A stretch of DNA of 64,000 nt from Marinobacter gudaonensis. GTDB taxonomy: Bacteria; Pseudomonadota; Gammaproteobacteria; Pseudomonadales; Oleiphilaceae. Position 1 is the first letter of the stretch. The number at the start of each line of letters is the position of its first letter. The stretch spans positions 496,001 through 560,000 of the forward strand of contig NZ_FOYV01000001.1 of NCBI RefSeq assembly GCF_900115175.1, in the 5' to 3' direction. Shown here in pieces: positions 9,170 through 18,391 of the stretch. A model generated the notes under the pieces. That model saw nothing but the letters and a program-made list of their open reading frames with translations, did no database searches and was not told the origin of the DNA. The position numbers and the translations under genes were made by a program.

Positions 9170-10198
9170 CTACGCCGACCGCTTTGCAGGCATCAGTGCC
9201 TGCCAGGCGATCAGAAGCCGACTCGCTTCCAGCTCCGGGCTGGCGTTGTATACACCGGCAGCCCTGGCGTCCCGCACCATTTCCAGCAGCTCGTGGGCGC
9301 GCCAGGCCGGTGTTGTCCTGGCCAGAAAACCGATCATATCGGCCGAATCCGTATCCTTGGCAGCGCCCCCTGCAATCATGCGGGCAAGGTCTGCAGCCCA
9401 GGTTTCGAACAACCAGAGCGTATCCTCAAGCCCCATGGTCTTGAACGCCCGGGCCGCTTCCCCGAGCGGAATGCGGGATTTCATGAATTCCTTAAAGCGC
9501 TCCAGCGCCTCGTCTCTGAGGCCGATAAAATCGCCGGTCGCATACTCCAGGGCGAGCCTCGGTGCATTACCGGCCAGCATCAACGCCTTGGAAAGGGAGT
9601 CGGCGGCGGGCCGTTCACCCTCAGGCAATTGCTCGACCCGGTTAATCAGCCACCGATTGGCCTCGGCGTTGCCAGGCACAGGTATCGTGAGTGCCTGGCA
9701 CCGCGAACGAATGGTCGGCAGCAATGGTCGACCGCTCTCCTGCAGGAGAATCAGGGTAACGTCAGGCTGCGGCTCTTCAAGGGTCTTGAGCAGGGCGTTG
9801 GCTGCGTTGATGTTCAACTGATCGCCCCGGTCGATTATGGCGACCTTGTGGTGAGCCACCTGGGGAGAAGCCACAGCGAATGCCGACAACGCCCTCACCT
9901 GGTCCACTTTGACCATGCGGGACTTTTCCGGCCCATAGACCCGTACATCGGGATGACTGGCTGCGCCGTACAGCTCACATTGCTTGCACCGGCCACACGC
10001 CACAGGCTTTCCGCTTTCCTGTCCCGAGGGGCGCTCGCACACCAGTAGACCTGCAACCGCGTCGGCCCAGGCCCGTTTGCCAATGCCGCGCTCGCCGGAC
10101 ACGATCAGCGCGTGGGGCAGCCGGTCATCGGCAACCCGGTTCTGCACGGTTTGCCAGGCTCTCGCCAGCCAGGGCATTTCTTGAACAATGTCGGTCAC
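9170..10198 (-). CDS. holB: DNA polymerase III delta-prime subunit
   Basis: Clamp-loader subunit that works with delta and DnaX to load the beta clamp. The 342 residues include the P-loop-like GERGIGKRAW, the zinc-binding cysteines in CGRCKQCELY, and the conserved KVAIIDRGDQLNINAANALL followed by KTLEEP. Its start overlaps the stop of the transglutaminase gene as ATGA, so translation is probably coupled. The common neighbour tmk is not upstream here; tgpA and a DUF58 gene take that place. DnaX itself is encoded at 54798-56735. Confidence 0.95.
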   Translation of the reverse strand: MTDIVQEMPWLARAWQTVQNRVADDRLPHALIVSGERGIGKRAWADAVAGLLVCERPSGQESGKPVACGRCKQCELYGAASHPDVRVYGPEKSRMVKVDQVRALSAFAVASPQVAHHKVAIIDRGDQLNINAANALLKTLEEPQPDVTLILLQESGRPLLPTIRSRCQALTIPVPGNAEANRWLINRVEQLPEGERPAADSLSKALMLAGNAPRLALEYATGDFIGLRDEALERFKEFMKSRIPLGEAARAFKTMGLEDTLWLFETWAADLARMIAGGAAKDTDSADMIGFLARTTPAWRAHELLEMVRDARAAGVYNASPELEASRLLIAWQALMPAKRSA

Positions 10199-12312
10199 TG
10201 ACTATTTCCGTGTAGTTGTTGCTGGTGAGCCGAAGAAGGACGACGACCTGTCTGTTTGTGTCGGGCCCGCCGGCCGCGCAATTGGCGCCTCATGGTCGCC
10301 AGTAAACGGCGCATGCGCTTCAGCTCCGCGCCATCAGCCCGGTCCTTGCCCGCGCTATAGTAATGGCTGTTTACCATTCGGGCAAAAAGCCGCGCGGAGT
10401 CGGCCGCCGCCGGCTCAGCCCTCGCGAGTCGGGATGCGAGGCCGGAGGGCGTTTCTCCGTGCCGAACCGGCACTCCAACACGATTACAGAGCTGGTGCCA
10501 GCTGTCCACCACTCTTCGAAATCCATCACGGCGCTCACCTCTGCGCAGCTGCAGAGCTGAAACCAACCCGGCAACCAGCAAACCGGCACCCACGATACCG
10601 GCGGTCAGATAGCCCAATTCCCGAAGGCCAAAGCCGCCAGGGAGCCTCGACATCAGGTCCATCTGGCTCTGGCCCTGGTAACCCACAACCCAGCGTTGCC
10701 ACTGGTAATTGATCCGGTCCAGCTGGAGGCTTGCCCATTGCACCAGTGCCACATCGGCATAACGCTGGGGCGACGCCCAGTTATCTTCCAGGAAGGATCC
10801 CTCTTCCGCCACCGCGTCTCTCAGGCCGGATTCAATACGGTTCGGTGCAATGGCGGCGGTAGGATCGATCCTGACCCAACCTCTTCCGTCAATAAAGGCC
10901 TCGACCCAGGCATGGGCGTCGTATTGGCGAACAATGAGGTACTCGCCCCCGGCACCGGCTTCGCCTCCCTGATAGCCAACTACGATTCGTGCGGGAATGC
11001 CGGCGGCCCGAAGCACGAAGGTTGTTGCGCCAGCGTAGTGGGCACAGAATCCACGCCTCACATCAAACAGAAGCGCATCAATCCCGTTTTCCGGCATCGC
11101 CGGTGGCCGCAACGTGTAGAAATAGGGCTGCTGTCGAAACCGCTCCAGCAGGTTCACCACAATGTCTTCGTCCGCCAGCTCCCGACGCAGCTCTCCTGCC
11201 AGCGCCCTGGCCCGGGGATTGCCATCAGGCGGTAGCTGCAGATAACGACGGCGTTCCGTGGGACCCAGCTCCGTGGCTTCGTCTGGCTCCGACTGCAGGG
11301 CCAAACGGTAGCGCACCGGGCTGTCGGCAGGCCGGGGAAAGCGAAACAGATCGGCACTGGCTTCGTAGACGTTGTCCGAGACCGCCTCGGAACCTTCCAG
11401 CGCAAACGCCCAACGCTGGTCCGTTGGTTCCAGCAGCACATCGTATTCGCTACCTTTGAGTTCACCGACGCCCCCGTCCACCGCAACCCGGCCAAGAGGT
11501 CGGAACGGTTCTCTCTGGCCTTGCCGCCAGGTTTCCCCATCGAGATAGTCGAGGATAAGCCCGCGCCAGTACCGGTCACGGTGTGGCGGAATTTCACCGC
11601 CGAAGGTCACGCGGAAGGCGCGTTCGCTGCTCTGGGCCAGATTGGATATGTCCCCGGGCCGCATGGTATCGCTGATGCCAGTGCGCGCCTCGCCGGATAC
11701 CAGAGGAACACTCCAGAGCGGTGCCATTCTGGGGAAGAACACGAACAGCAGCACCACGACCGGGAGCGTCTTCAGGAACAGCCCGCCGAGCCGCCGCCAG
11801 CTCGAGGTCATACCGGCGGGCAAATCCGGGGCATTGAGGACCTGCAGGCCCACCAGCAAAAACGCCACACCCGTGAAATTCACCAGCGCCCAGAGAATTT
11901 CCTGATGAAACAGAAAATTCACCGTCGCCAGATAGACCAGAATGAAAAAAAGCACATAGAAGTCCCGCCGGGAGCGGGTTTCGAGCCACTTCAGACCCAC
12001 CGCCAGCACGAAAAACGAAGCCGCCGTATCCACCGTAAAGCGGCCCTGAACCGTAGCGAGGTATACCCCCACCAGCACCAGCATGATGGCCGTGCGCAGC
12101 CACCGCCCGGGCAACCTCACTCGTCCGACCTGCGCCAGCCAGCGCCAGGTGGCCAATACCGCGCAGGCAGCCATCAACCAGATGGGCAAGCGGTCCCACT
12201 GTGGCACCAACAGAAGTACAAAACTGCCAATCAACCACAGCAATGCCCGGGACGGCAGCACGCCGGACTCCTCCGGTTCGGGAGCAGATCGTAACCCTGA
12301 AAACAGTCTCAA
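10195..12312 (-). CDS. tgpA: TgpA-type membrane transglutaminase/protease
   Basis: 705-residue inner-membrane protein of the DUF3488/transglutaminase-like family, whose Pseudomonas member TgpA is essential. Five or six helices occupy about residues 25-195, a periplasmic transglutaminase domain follows, then one more helix near residue 565 and a C-terminal cytoplasmic tail. The catalytic triad can be read: Cys423 in RRGFCAHYAG, His467 in YDAHAWVEAF and Asp484 in RIDPTAAI. It overlaps the DUF58 gene upstream and holB downstream by 4 bp each, forming a coupled set. The physiological substrate of the family is not settled. Confidence 0.93.
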   Translation of the reverse strand: MRLFSGLRSAPEPEESGVLPSRALLWLIGSFVLLLVPQWDRLPIWLMAACAVLATWRWLAQVGRVRLPGRWLRTAIMLVLVGVYLATVQGRFTVDTAASFFVLAVGLKWLETRSRRDFYVLFFILVYLATVNFLFHQEILWALVNFTGVAFLLVGLQVLNAPDLPAGMTSSWRRLGGLFLKTLPVVVLLFVFFPRMAPLWSVPLVSGEARTGISDTMRPGDISNLAQSSERAFRVTFGGEIPPHRDRYWRGLILDYLDGETWRQGQREPFRPLGRVAVDGGVGELKGSEYDVLLEPTDQRWAFALEGSEAVSDNVYEASADLFRFPRPADSPVRYRLALQSEPDEATELGPTERRRYLQLPPDGNPRARALAGELRRELADEDIVVNLLERFRQQPYFYTLRPPAMPENGIDALLFDVRRGFCAHYAGATTFVLRAAGIPARIVVGYQGGEAGAGGEYLIVRQYDAHAWVEAFIDGRGWVRIDPTAAIAPNRIESGLRDAVAEEGSFLEDNWASPQRYADVALVQWASLQLDRINYQWQRWVVGYQGQSQMDLMSRLPGGFGLRELGYLTAGIVGAGLLVAGLVSALQLRRGERRDGFRRVVDSWHQLCNRVGVPVRHGETPSGLASRLARAEPAAADSARLFARMVNSHYYSAGKDRADGAELKRMRRLLATMRRQLRGRRARHKQTGRRPSSAHQQQLHGNSQ

Positions 12313-13343
12313 GCCTGCCCCTCCTTTATGGATGCCGATGACCGGAGGAATCCTTGCCGGCGAGTGCCGTGGGGTTCCACCGTGGCATCCCTGGGGCGTT
12401 CCTCACCCCAGGTGGCCAGCACACGGAGACATCGGGCCACATGGGCGGGGCCGGCCTCCGGCTCGATCATCTGCCCGGGCAGGCTGAGCCCGAATCGGGC
12501 CCCGCTTTTACCACGTTCGGTGACCAGAAAAGCGAGGTAACTCAAGCGCAGCTCGTGATCGACCCCCGGGTAGGCATTGAAATCCAGCCAGTGCGGACTG
12601 CCCTGTTCGCCCTCCCAGTCCGCTACCACCATTTGACCGGTCCGGGCGAACCGTTTCCACTGCACCCGCTGGCTCAGGTCGCCCTCCCGCCATGGGCGGA
12701 TATCGGCGTGATCATTGCCGTCCACAGATCGCGCCTGTTCGGATTCCTCGCCGTCATCCACCAGGCTCAGGCTGTCCGGAGCCGCGATGGGTCTTGGGAA
12801 CACAACACCCGCGGAGACTGGCCGAAGCCAGGACCAGGCTTTCAACAGGCCAAAGGGAAACCGTGTTTCAACCCGGATGCGATCGGGTCGCAAATAACCG
12901 CGATGCGCCGAATGCACCGGTAAAACCAGATCTTCAGCCTGGCCAGACCGCACGTGAACCGGTGTGTGCCGGGAGTCCTTACAGGAGATAACCACAGCGA
13001 CTGCGTCGTCACGGCCCGCCTTGAGCCTGAGGCGAAAGGGTATGTCGTCACCGGCAAACCCTTCTCCAGGCTGAATCAGGCTCAGTTCCAGACCAGACAG
13101 ATTTCGGTGGGTCTGATGCATCGCACCCACGAAAACAGCGCCCAACAGGAACGTGGTGAGATAAATGAGACTGTTCTGGTAGTTGATGCCCGTAAGCAGC
13201 ATGATCACCAGCAACAGCCCGAACACCACTCCGGCACCTGTGGGCAAGATGAAAATGGTCTTTTGACTGAACGTCTGAAGATCCGAGCGCGGGATGCGAC
13301 GGTTTATCCAGCGTTGCCAACGTTGTCTGAAAAGGTTGTTCAT
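12309..13343 (-). CDS. DUF58 domain protein
   Basis: 344-residue membrane-anchored protein with two helices at about residues 30-75 and the DUF58 signature ADIRPWREGDLSQRVQWKRF at about residue 225. DUF58 proteins usually sit with a MoxR ATPase and a TgpA-like protein in one operon and are thought to help assemble envelope complexes. Here the tgpA partner is present, but the MoxR gene is missing from the position upstream, where a divergent unrelated gene lies instead. The only MoxR in the window, at 48517-49359, is paired with another protein. Confidence 0.9.
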   Translation of the reverse strand: MNNLFRQRWQRWINRRIPRSDLQTFSQKTIFILPTGAGVVFGLLLVIMLLTGINYQNSLIYLTTFLLGAVFVGAMHQTHRNLSGLELSLIQPGEGFAGDDIPFRLRLKAGRDDAVAVVISCKDSRHTPVHVRSGQAEDLVLPVHSAHRGYLRPDRIRVETRFPFGLLKAWSWLRPVSAGVVFPRPIAAPDSLSLVDDGEESEQARSVDGNDHADIRPWREGDLSQRVQWKRFARTGQMVVADWEGEQGSPHWLDFNAYPGVDHELRLSYLAFLVTERGKSGARFGLSLPGQMIEPEAGPAHVARCLRVLATWGEERPRDATVEPHGTRRQGFLRSSASIKEGQA

Positions 13344-13510
13344 AGTGTCCCTGAGGCCGTCACTGTCGGGAAAAGTTTCCGGAATCCCGTTAAAGATACC
13401 CCCGAATCAAAGATTCTGATCACACAAACAGGGTTTCCAGCTTGAATTCCTGTCCTACAAACCGAATACTCGATTATAGAGGGCGATAGTCCAACCACGA
13501 GGGCCAAACC

Positions 13511-14146
13511 ATGAAACGCCACAATCTGCTTGCCACGGCCGTGGGTAGCATAACAGCCATCAGCGGCATGACCTTGTCTCTGCCAGCCGTGGGCGGCGTT
13601 CAGGCGCTCACATCGGACGAAATGGTGGAGACTTACGTCAAGGACTCTGCGGTTATCGTGGTGCCGAAAGAAAAACGGAAACCCGAGGCCGACCGCCAGC
13701 GCATCATCCGCGCCCTGACCATATCCCCGGGCGAGCCCGTGCTTACCGAAGCCGAAGAGGAAGCCTACCGCGAAGCGCTCCAGCGTTACATAGAAGAAGG
13801 TAAATCCGACGCTCTGGAAAATGCCGAAGACGAATTCCTGCGCCGCGCCCTGCTGCTTCCCCAGGAAGAGCTGGCCCGAGCCCAGCCCCCGGCGGAGTTT
13901 ACGCCGACCATTCCGCCTCTGATTTTTGGCCAGCAGGCCCAGATTCCGGAGGAGCCGTTCACCCAGACGTTTCTTAACGACCAGCTGGGCATTGGCTTTG
14001 ACGGGCAAAACCTGAATTTCAGCATCGGCAACCCACCGGGCATTGATCAGATTCAGATTCCAGAGGCGATCAATGAGGGGCCGATTACACTTACCCCGCG
14101 GCCAGGTGGCGGGTTTGATCTTTCCATTGCGGTGCCCGATCAGTAA
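13511..14146 (+). CDS. Exported protein of unknown function
   Basis: 211 residues beginning with a signal peptide (MKRHNLLATAVGSITAISGM, cleavage around residue 32). The mature part starts with a charged, probably helical region rich in glutamate and arginine (about 55-120), then turns proline-rich (PPAEFTPTIPPLIFGQQAQI) and ends in a beta-like stretch with repeated glycine and asparagine. I do not recognise a family. It stands alone, divergent from the DUF58 gene, with a strong terminator directly after it. The next gene on the other strand is also exported, so the two may serve the same surface structure. Confidence 0.75.
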   Translation: MKRHNLLATAVGSITAISGMTLSLPAVGGVQALTSDEMVETYVKDSAVIVVPKEKRKPEADRQRIIRALTISPGEPVLTEAEEEAYREALQRYIEEGKSDALENAEDEFLRRALLLPQEELARAQPPAEFTPTIPPLIFGQQAQIPEEPFTQTFLNDQLGIGFDGQNLNFSIGNPPGIDQIQIPEAINEGPITLTPRPGGGFDLSIAVPDQ

Positions 14147-14167
14147 GTAGCGACCTGAAGGCAGAGG

Positions 14168-14203
14168 AAAAGGGGCAGCCACTGAGTGACTGCCCCTTTT
14201 TTG
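14168..14203 (+). terminator. Rho-independent terminator after the 13511-14146 gene
   Basis: Perfect 11-bp stem AAAAGGGGCAG / CTGCCCCTTTT with an 11-base loop, running into a T tract. It lies 22 bp after the stop codon. Confidence 0.9.
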
Positions 14204-14228
14204 TTGCCTGAGTTTTGATTCGGCCAAC

Positions 14229-14254
14229 GAAAAACGCCCCGCTGGGCGGGGCGT
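14229..14254 (-). terminator. Rho-independent terminator after the DUF6160-like gene
   Basis: Read on the minus strand, the stem ACGCCCC / GGGGCGT is followed by TTTTC. It lies 27 bp beyond the stop at 14281 and back to back with the plus-strand terminator. Confidence 0.85.
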
Positions 14255-14280
14255 CTTACCAATCATGGTATCTAGCAGTA

Positions 14281-15195
14281 TTAATCTTTACCGTAGATAG
14301 CCAGCTTGGTGTTGGTAACAGCGAGGTTATCCAGCGCTACAGAACCGATGGAAGTGCCACCGATCTCGATGGCGCCGATGGACATGTCCATGTAAACGTT
14401 GTTTACGTCAACACGCAGTACACCGGTAGCGGTAGAGTCGCCCAGGCCAGCGCCCTTGTATACGTCCAGGTTCACGTTGGCGTACTTGCTCAGCTTGCCG
14501 TAGGCCAGTTGACCAGCCTGACTAGTGAAGTCATAACCTTCAACGGTGCCCGTGCCAGCGGCAATTTCCTCTTCGGCAGTTGTTCCATTGCCATCGTAGT
14601 CAAAGTTATTACCAGCACCGGTGACAACCATGTCACGGATACCAACGCCCAGGAAGTCAACGTCGAAGTCCATATCGTCGATATCGAAGGCAACGGCTAC
14701 GTTCAGGTGATCAGTAGCGGTATCAACACGCAGGTCCAGAGCGGCCAGGTCACCACGCATGGACAGGTTAGAGATCAGCGTGGTGCTGTCACTGCCAGTA
14801 CCACCAGCCAGAAGCTCCATGGAGCCGGCAGTCATACCCCAGTCGATGGGAACCGGTGCACCGGTGGCCGGGTCAGTTTGCAGGGAACCAACGTGAATGA
14901 CGGCGTCACCGTCATCAGCAACGTCGATATCGATTTTGAGCTGGTCCAGCAGCTCGGTACCAGTGCCGCCAGCGACGCCAGAACCACCAAGCACGATGTC
15001 GTTAACCGCGAATGAGCCTTCGTCGGTGTACTTGAACTGACCGATGCTTACCTTGGTTTCCAGTTCAATGGTGACACCGGCCTGACCGGTGACGTTGCCC
15101 ATTGCGCTGTCGTTCAGGGCTTTCAGTTCAGCGTTGGCTGCAAACGGAGCAGCGGCAACTGCAGTTACAAGAGCAATTTTCTTCAGGCCTTTCAT
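14281..15195 (-). CDS. Exported DUF6160/FilA-like surface protein
   Basis: 304 residues. The ATG at 15195 has AAGGAGA just upstream and opens the signal peptide MKGLKKIALVTAVAAAPFAA. The mature N-terminus ELKALNDSAMGNVTGQAGVT matches the VTGQ-GVTIEL motif of FilA/DUF6160-type proteins, found in putative chaperone-usher-like filament systems. The rest is acidic, rich in Gly, Asp and Thr, and probably beta-stranded, with alternating LDLRVDT and VAFDIDDMDFDVDF segments that could bind calcium. No fil neighbours (usher, chaperone) are adjacent. Family assignment rests on the N-terminal motif alone. Confidence 0.8.
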   Translation of the reverse strand: MKGLKKIALVTAVAAAPFAANAELKALNDSAMGNVTGQAGVTIELETKVSIGQFKYTDEGSFAVNDIVLGGSGVAGGTGTELLDQLKIDIDVADDGDAVIHVGSLQTDPATGAPVPIDWGMTAGSMELLAGGTGSDSTTLISNLSMRGDLAALDLRVDTATDHLNVAVAFDIDDMDFDVDFLGVGIRDMVVTGAGNNFDYDGNGTTAEEEIAAGTGTVEGYDFTSQAGQLAYGKLSKYANVNLDVYKGAGLGDSTATGVLRVDVNNVYMDMSIGAIEIGGTSIGSVALDNLAVTNTKLAIYGKD

Positions 15196-15382
15196 TCTTA
15201 TCTCCTTATAAAACTCTTTTATTCTTATGCGAGTTTTGGATTTTGGATGTGAGGTTCGCGACCCCACGAATCCATTTAAGATTGTTTTACAGTCCTAGTC
15301 CGTGACTGCATTCACAAAACCTTACCCGCTCTTAACAACCTGAAACAATTGTGTCGTACATCTCAACAAGGTGGTACACAGC

Positions 15383-16000
15383 TCAGGATGCAGCCGCCGG
15401 AGCGCCGGATTTGTCGTCGTAGAACAACTGAAAAGGCTTTTTGCGGGTAACAGACTGAGCGTATTTAACCTGCCCGTTATCAATGACAAACGGTACGATC
15501 TTGGTTGCGGAGATGCCAAGCCTGTGCTCGTGTTCGACCACAAGAGCACGCTGGTCGTTTTCTTCGGAAATCTGTCCCGCATAGAGAATCACCGCGGCGT
15601 TGATCTTTCCTCTACGGGCTATGGATTTAAGGGCTGCCCGGAACATCACCACTCGAATTGATGCCGGAGCATCACCTGCCGCCTCATCGAGGGTAAGTTC
15701 CTTAACTGTCACGCCATCGTTCATCAACATCCAAGCGGCAGGCATCGCATTATTGTCAATTTCAAGGACCGGAGCATACTCCTCGGTGGCTTTGGCCGTT
15801 AGGTATGCCAGTTGCTTGTTAGCTAACACGAGGTATTGCGCCATCTCTTTCTTGTCTATGACCCCATCTGACAAAACACTGTTTTCCGGAATTTTTAATT
15901 CGACAGTCTGATCTTCTGACTCCTGGGCCTGACTCAAACCAGTCAACAGAAACGACAGTAAAATAATGGGCAAGGTGAGTGCTTTTGAGGACTGAAACAT
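15383..16000 (-). CDS. Exported protein of unknown function
   Basis: 205 residues with a signal peptide (MFQSSKALTLPIILLSFLLT, cleavage after SQAQ). The mature part has no motif I recognise; it is mixed alpha/beta, contains SIRVVMFRAALKSIARRGKI and ends in a short alanine-rich tail. It lies 187 bp upstream of the DUF6160-like gene on the same strand and may be expressed with it. It is divergent from pabB. Confidence 0.75.
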   Translation of the reverse strand: MFQSSKALTLPIILLSFLLTGLSQAQESEDQTVELKIPENSVLSDGVIDKKEMAQYLVLANKQLAYLTAKATEEYAPVLEIDNNAMPAAWMLMNDGVTVKELTLDEAAGDAPASIRVVMFRAALKSIARRGKINAAVILYAGQISEENDQRALVVEHEHRLGISATKIVPFVIDNGQVKYAQSVTRKKPFQLFYDDKSGAPAAAS

Positions 16001-16164
16001 GGCGTTCCCTTATTTTATTTTGGTTGCAATACGCTTGACGCCTATCTCGGTTAAAATGCAAACCGAGTGGCCGCGAAGCGGTTTTATTAGATCAGTGTGG
16101 CGACGCCGCCTACAACGTTCCTTTTGTGTGCTGATTATCATTTTTCGAAGATTCCGGAGGGAGT

Positions 16165-17520
16165 TTGAACCCGGCAACCATGCGTTTACTCACCAGGGAG
16201 GCTTATGATCGCCTACTCAGTCACGCCTGCCGGGAGACGGATTTCGCCTATATCGGTAGCGTCGGAGGTGGTCCCGCGAGAGGGGAATTTAGCGGGTTTA
16301 GCGCCAACGCGGTTGAAACGCGTACCTATCGATATCCGGAACACGAGGATTTATCTATCGATGGCCTGGCGCGAGACATGGAGGACCTGATCAATCGGTA
16401 CGGGATTGAAACAGGCAACAAGCAACAATGCCTGACCGGTGGTTGGATTGGCTTCATAAGCTACGAGTTCGGGTATGCACGAGAAAGCCGCTTAAAAGAA
16501 ATCTGCCCCCTTATGAGATTGCCTCTCCTATCCTCGGGGCTATACCTTTGGGCGGCCAGCTACAATCGCAGCACCGATCATTATTGGCTCTGGGTCCATC
16601 CCGAGTGCCCTGAGGAAACTCGAAAGACGCTGGAGCATTGGCTCACCTCGGAAGAAACGACGGCGAGGACCGGTTGGTCTCTGACGTCTGCGTTCGAACC
16701 AAAACAAAGAGCTGACGCCTTTAAACGCAGTGTCGAAGCCATTCGAAACTACATTGAGGCCGGTGATTGCTATCAAGCGAATCTCTCTCAGGAATTTTCA
16801 GCCGGGTTCAGGGGCGATCCCTGGCAGGCATTCCAGGCGCTATCACTCGAGAACCCTACGCCATACGCCGCTTTTATCCGTACTGACAACAACTCCATTA
16901 TTTCCGTATCCCCAGAGCGCTTCCTGGAGATCCATGGGCGAACCGTCGCGACAAGCCCCATCAAAGGAACACGCCCCAGGGGACGCGACCCAGCCGAAGA
17001 CAAGGCCCTTGCAGCCGAACTCGAAGCCTCGGAGAAAGACCGCGCCGAGAACCTGATGATCGTCGACCTGTTGCGCAACGACCTCGGTTTAAACGCCAAA
17101 CCCGGCAGCGTGATGGTCGACAAGCTGTTTGCCCTGGAGTCCTACCGCAACGTTCACCACCTGGTCAGTCACATCCGGGCCGAGCTGGCAGACGGGGTGT
17201 CGCCGATGAAAGCCCTGTTCGATGCCTTTCCCGGTGGCTCCATCACCGGCGCGCCGAAGATCCGGGCCATGGAGATTATCCGGGAGCTGGAGCCCCACTG
17301 GCGAGGGCCCTACTGCGGTTCCATCTTCTACCGGGGGCTGGACGGCACCCTGGACAGCAATATCGCCATACGCACCATGCTGTGTGATGACGAAGGCACC
17401 ATTCGTTGCTGGGGTGGCGGCGGGATTGTGGCGGATTCTGACCCCGAGGCGGAGTATCAGGAGACGCTGGCCAAAGTCGGGCCATTGATGCGGTTTCTGG
17501 AAGAGTTGGTGATCGAATAA
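16165..17520 (+). CDS. pabB: Aminodeoxychorismate synthase component I
   Basis: Converts chorismate and ammonia to 4-amino-4-deoxychorismate for folate synthesis, with glutaminase PabA elsewhere. At 451 residues it is normal length. The chorismate-binding domain shows SVSPERFLEI, SPIKGTRPRGRDPAEDKALA, ENLMIVDLLRNDLG and AFPGGSITGAPKIRAMEIIR. The PIKGT motif (with lysine) separates PabB from anthranilate synthase TrpE. The likely start is TTG at 16165 with GGAGG 4 bp upstream; the next ATG at 16180 would have its ribosome site too far away. The N-terminal half is more divergent, as usual. Confidence 0.93.
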   Translation: MNPATMRLLTREAYDRLLSHACRETDFAYIGSVGGGPARGEFSGFSANAVETRTYRYPEHEDLSIDGLARDMEDLINRYGIETGNKQQCLTGGWIGFISYEFGYARESRLKEICPLMRLPLLSSGLYLWAASYNRSTDHYWLWVHPECPEETRKTLEHWLTSEETTARTGWSLTSAFEPKQRADAFKRSVEAIRNYIEAGDCYQANLSQEFSAGFRGDPWQAFQALSLENPTPYAAFIRTDNNSIISVSPERFLEIHGRTVATSPIKGTRPRGRDPAEDKALAAELEASEKDRAENLMIVDLLRNDLGLNAKPGSVMVDKLFALESYRNVHHLVSHIRAELADGVSPMKALFDAFPGGSITGAPKIRAMEIIRELEPHWRGPYCGSIFYRGLDGTLDSNIAIRTMLCDDEGTIRCWGGGGIVADSDPEAEYQETLAKVGPLMRFLEELVIE

Positions 17521-17522
17521 AC

Positions 17523-17553
17523 CGGGCCCGGCAGTTTGTTGCTGCCGGGCCCG
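17523..17553. terminator. Long GC hairpin between pabB and thrH
   Basis: Perfect 12-bp stem CGGGCCCGGCAG / CTGCCGGGCCCG with a 7-base loop, placed exactly between two convergent genes. There is no real T tract on either side, so it may slow transcription or protect both mRNA ends rather than act as a classic terminator. Confidence 0.6.
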
Positions 17554-17564
17554 AGACATCAATA

Positions 17565-18179
17565 TCAGGCGCTGTGGATCTTGCTGGCCTTGAGGAATTG
17601 CTGCTTCAGGTCATCAAAGTTGTGTACCGCCGGGAACTGCGGGAACTCGTCGATGACATTTTGCGGCGCGTGGAACAGGATACCGGCCTCGGCCTGCCCC
17701 AGCATGGTGGTATCGTTGTAGGAATCACCGGCGGCAATCACCCGGTAGTTCAGCAACTGGAATGCCCGCACCGACTGCCGTTTCGGGTCCCGCTGGCGCA
17801 GCAGGTAGTTGGTAATCTGGCCATTATCAGCAACTTCAAGCTTGTGGCAGAGCAGTGCCGGATAGCCGAGCTTCTTCATCAGCGGCATGGCGAATTCATA
17901 GAAGGTATCCGAGAGAATCACCACCTGGAAACGCTCACGCAGCCAATCCAGAAACTCCCGGGCGCCAGGCAGCGGGTCGAGCTCTCCGATCACTTCCTGG
18001 ATCTGTGGCAGGCCGTAGCCGTGCTGGTCCAGGAGTTTCAGGCGCTGTTTCATCAGCACGTCGTAGTCTGGAATGTCACGGGTGGTCGCCTTGAGTTCCT
18101 CAATGCCGGTTTTTTCGGCGAACGCGATCCAGATTTCCGGAATCAATACTCCTTCAAGGTCAAGGCATGCCAGTTCCAC
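17565..18179 (-). CDS. thrH: Bifunctional phosphoserine phosphatase/homoserine phosphotransferase
   Basis: HAD-superfamily enzyme of 204 residues, very close to Pseudomonas ThrH, which removes phosphate from phosphoserine and can pass it to homoserine. Visible motifs: the DLEG nucleophile motif in MELACLDLEGVLIPEIWIAF, motif II ILSDTFYEFAMPL, and the metal-binding GDSYNDTTML near residue 150. The sequence ATTRDIPDYDVLMKQRLKLL is a ThrH hallmark. It stands alone, convergent with pabB and divergent from cysH. Confidence 0.96.
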   Translation of the reverse strand: MELACLDLEGVLIPEIWIAFAEKTGIEELKATTRDIPDYDVLMKQRLKLLDQHGYGLPQIQEVIGELDPLPGAREFLDWLRERFQVVILSDTFYEFAMPLMKKLGYPALLCHKLEVADNGQITNYLLRQRDPKRQSVRAFQLLNYRVIAAGDSYNDTTMLGQAEAGILFHAPQNVIDEFPQFPAVHNFDDLKQQFLKASKIHSA

Positions 18180-18391
18180 AACGATCTCCTGCTTGCTGAA
18201 TAATGGGCGCTTACGGCGAGTCCGCTGGCCCGGGTACGGGGCGTATGATAAGAAAAACAGCGCATGAATGCATCGTGGAAGTGAAAAACCGGCCTGCTAC
18301 CGCGGAATAACCATATAGATCCTCATTCCTTCAGGCTATGAGCGATTTAGTGATAGCCTTGGCGCACATCCAGAGGAGGAAATACCCGCCC

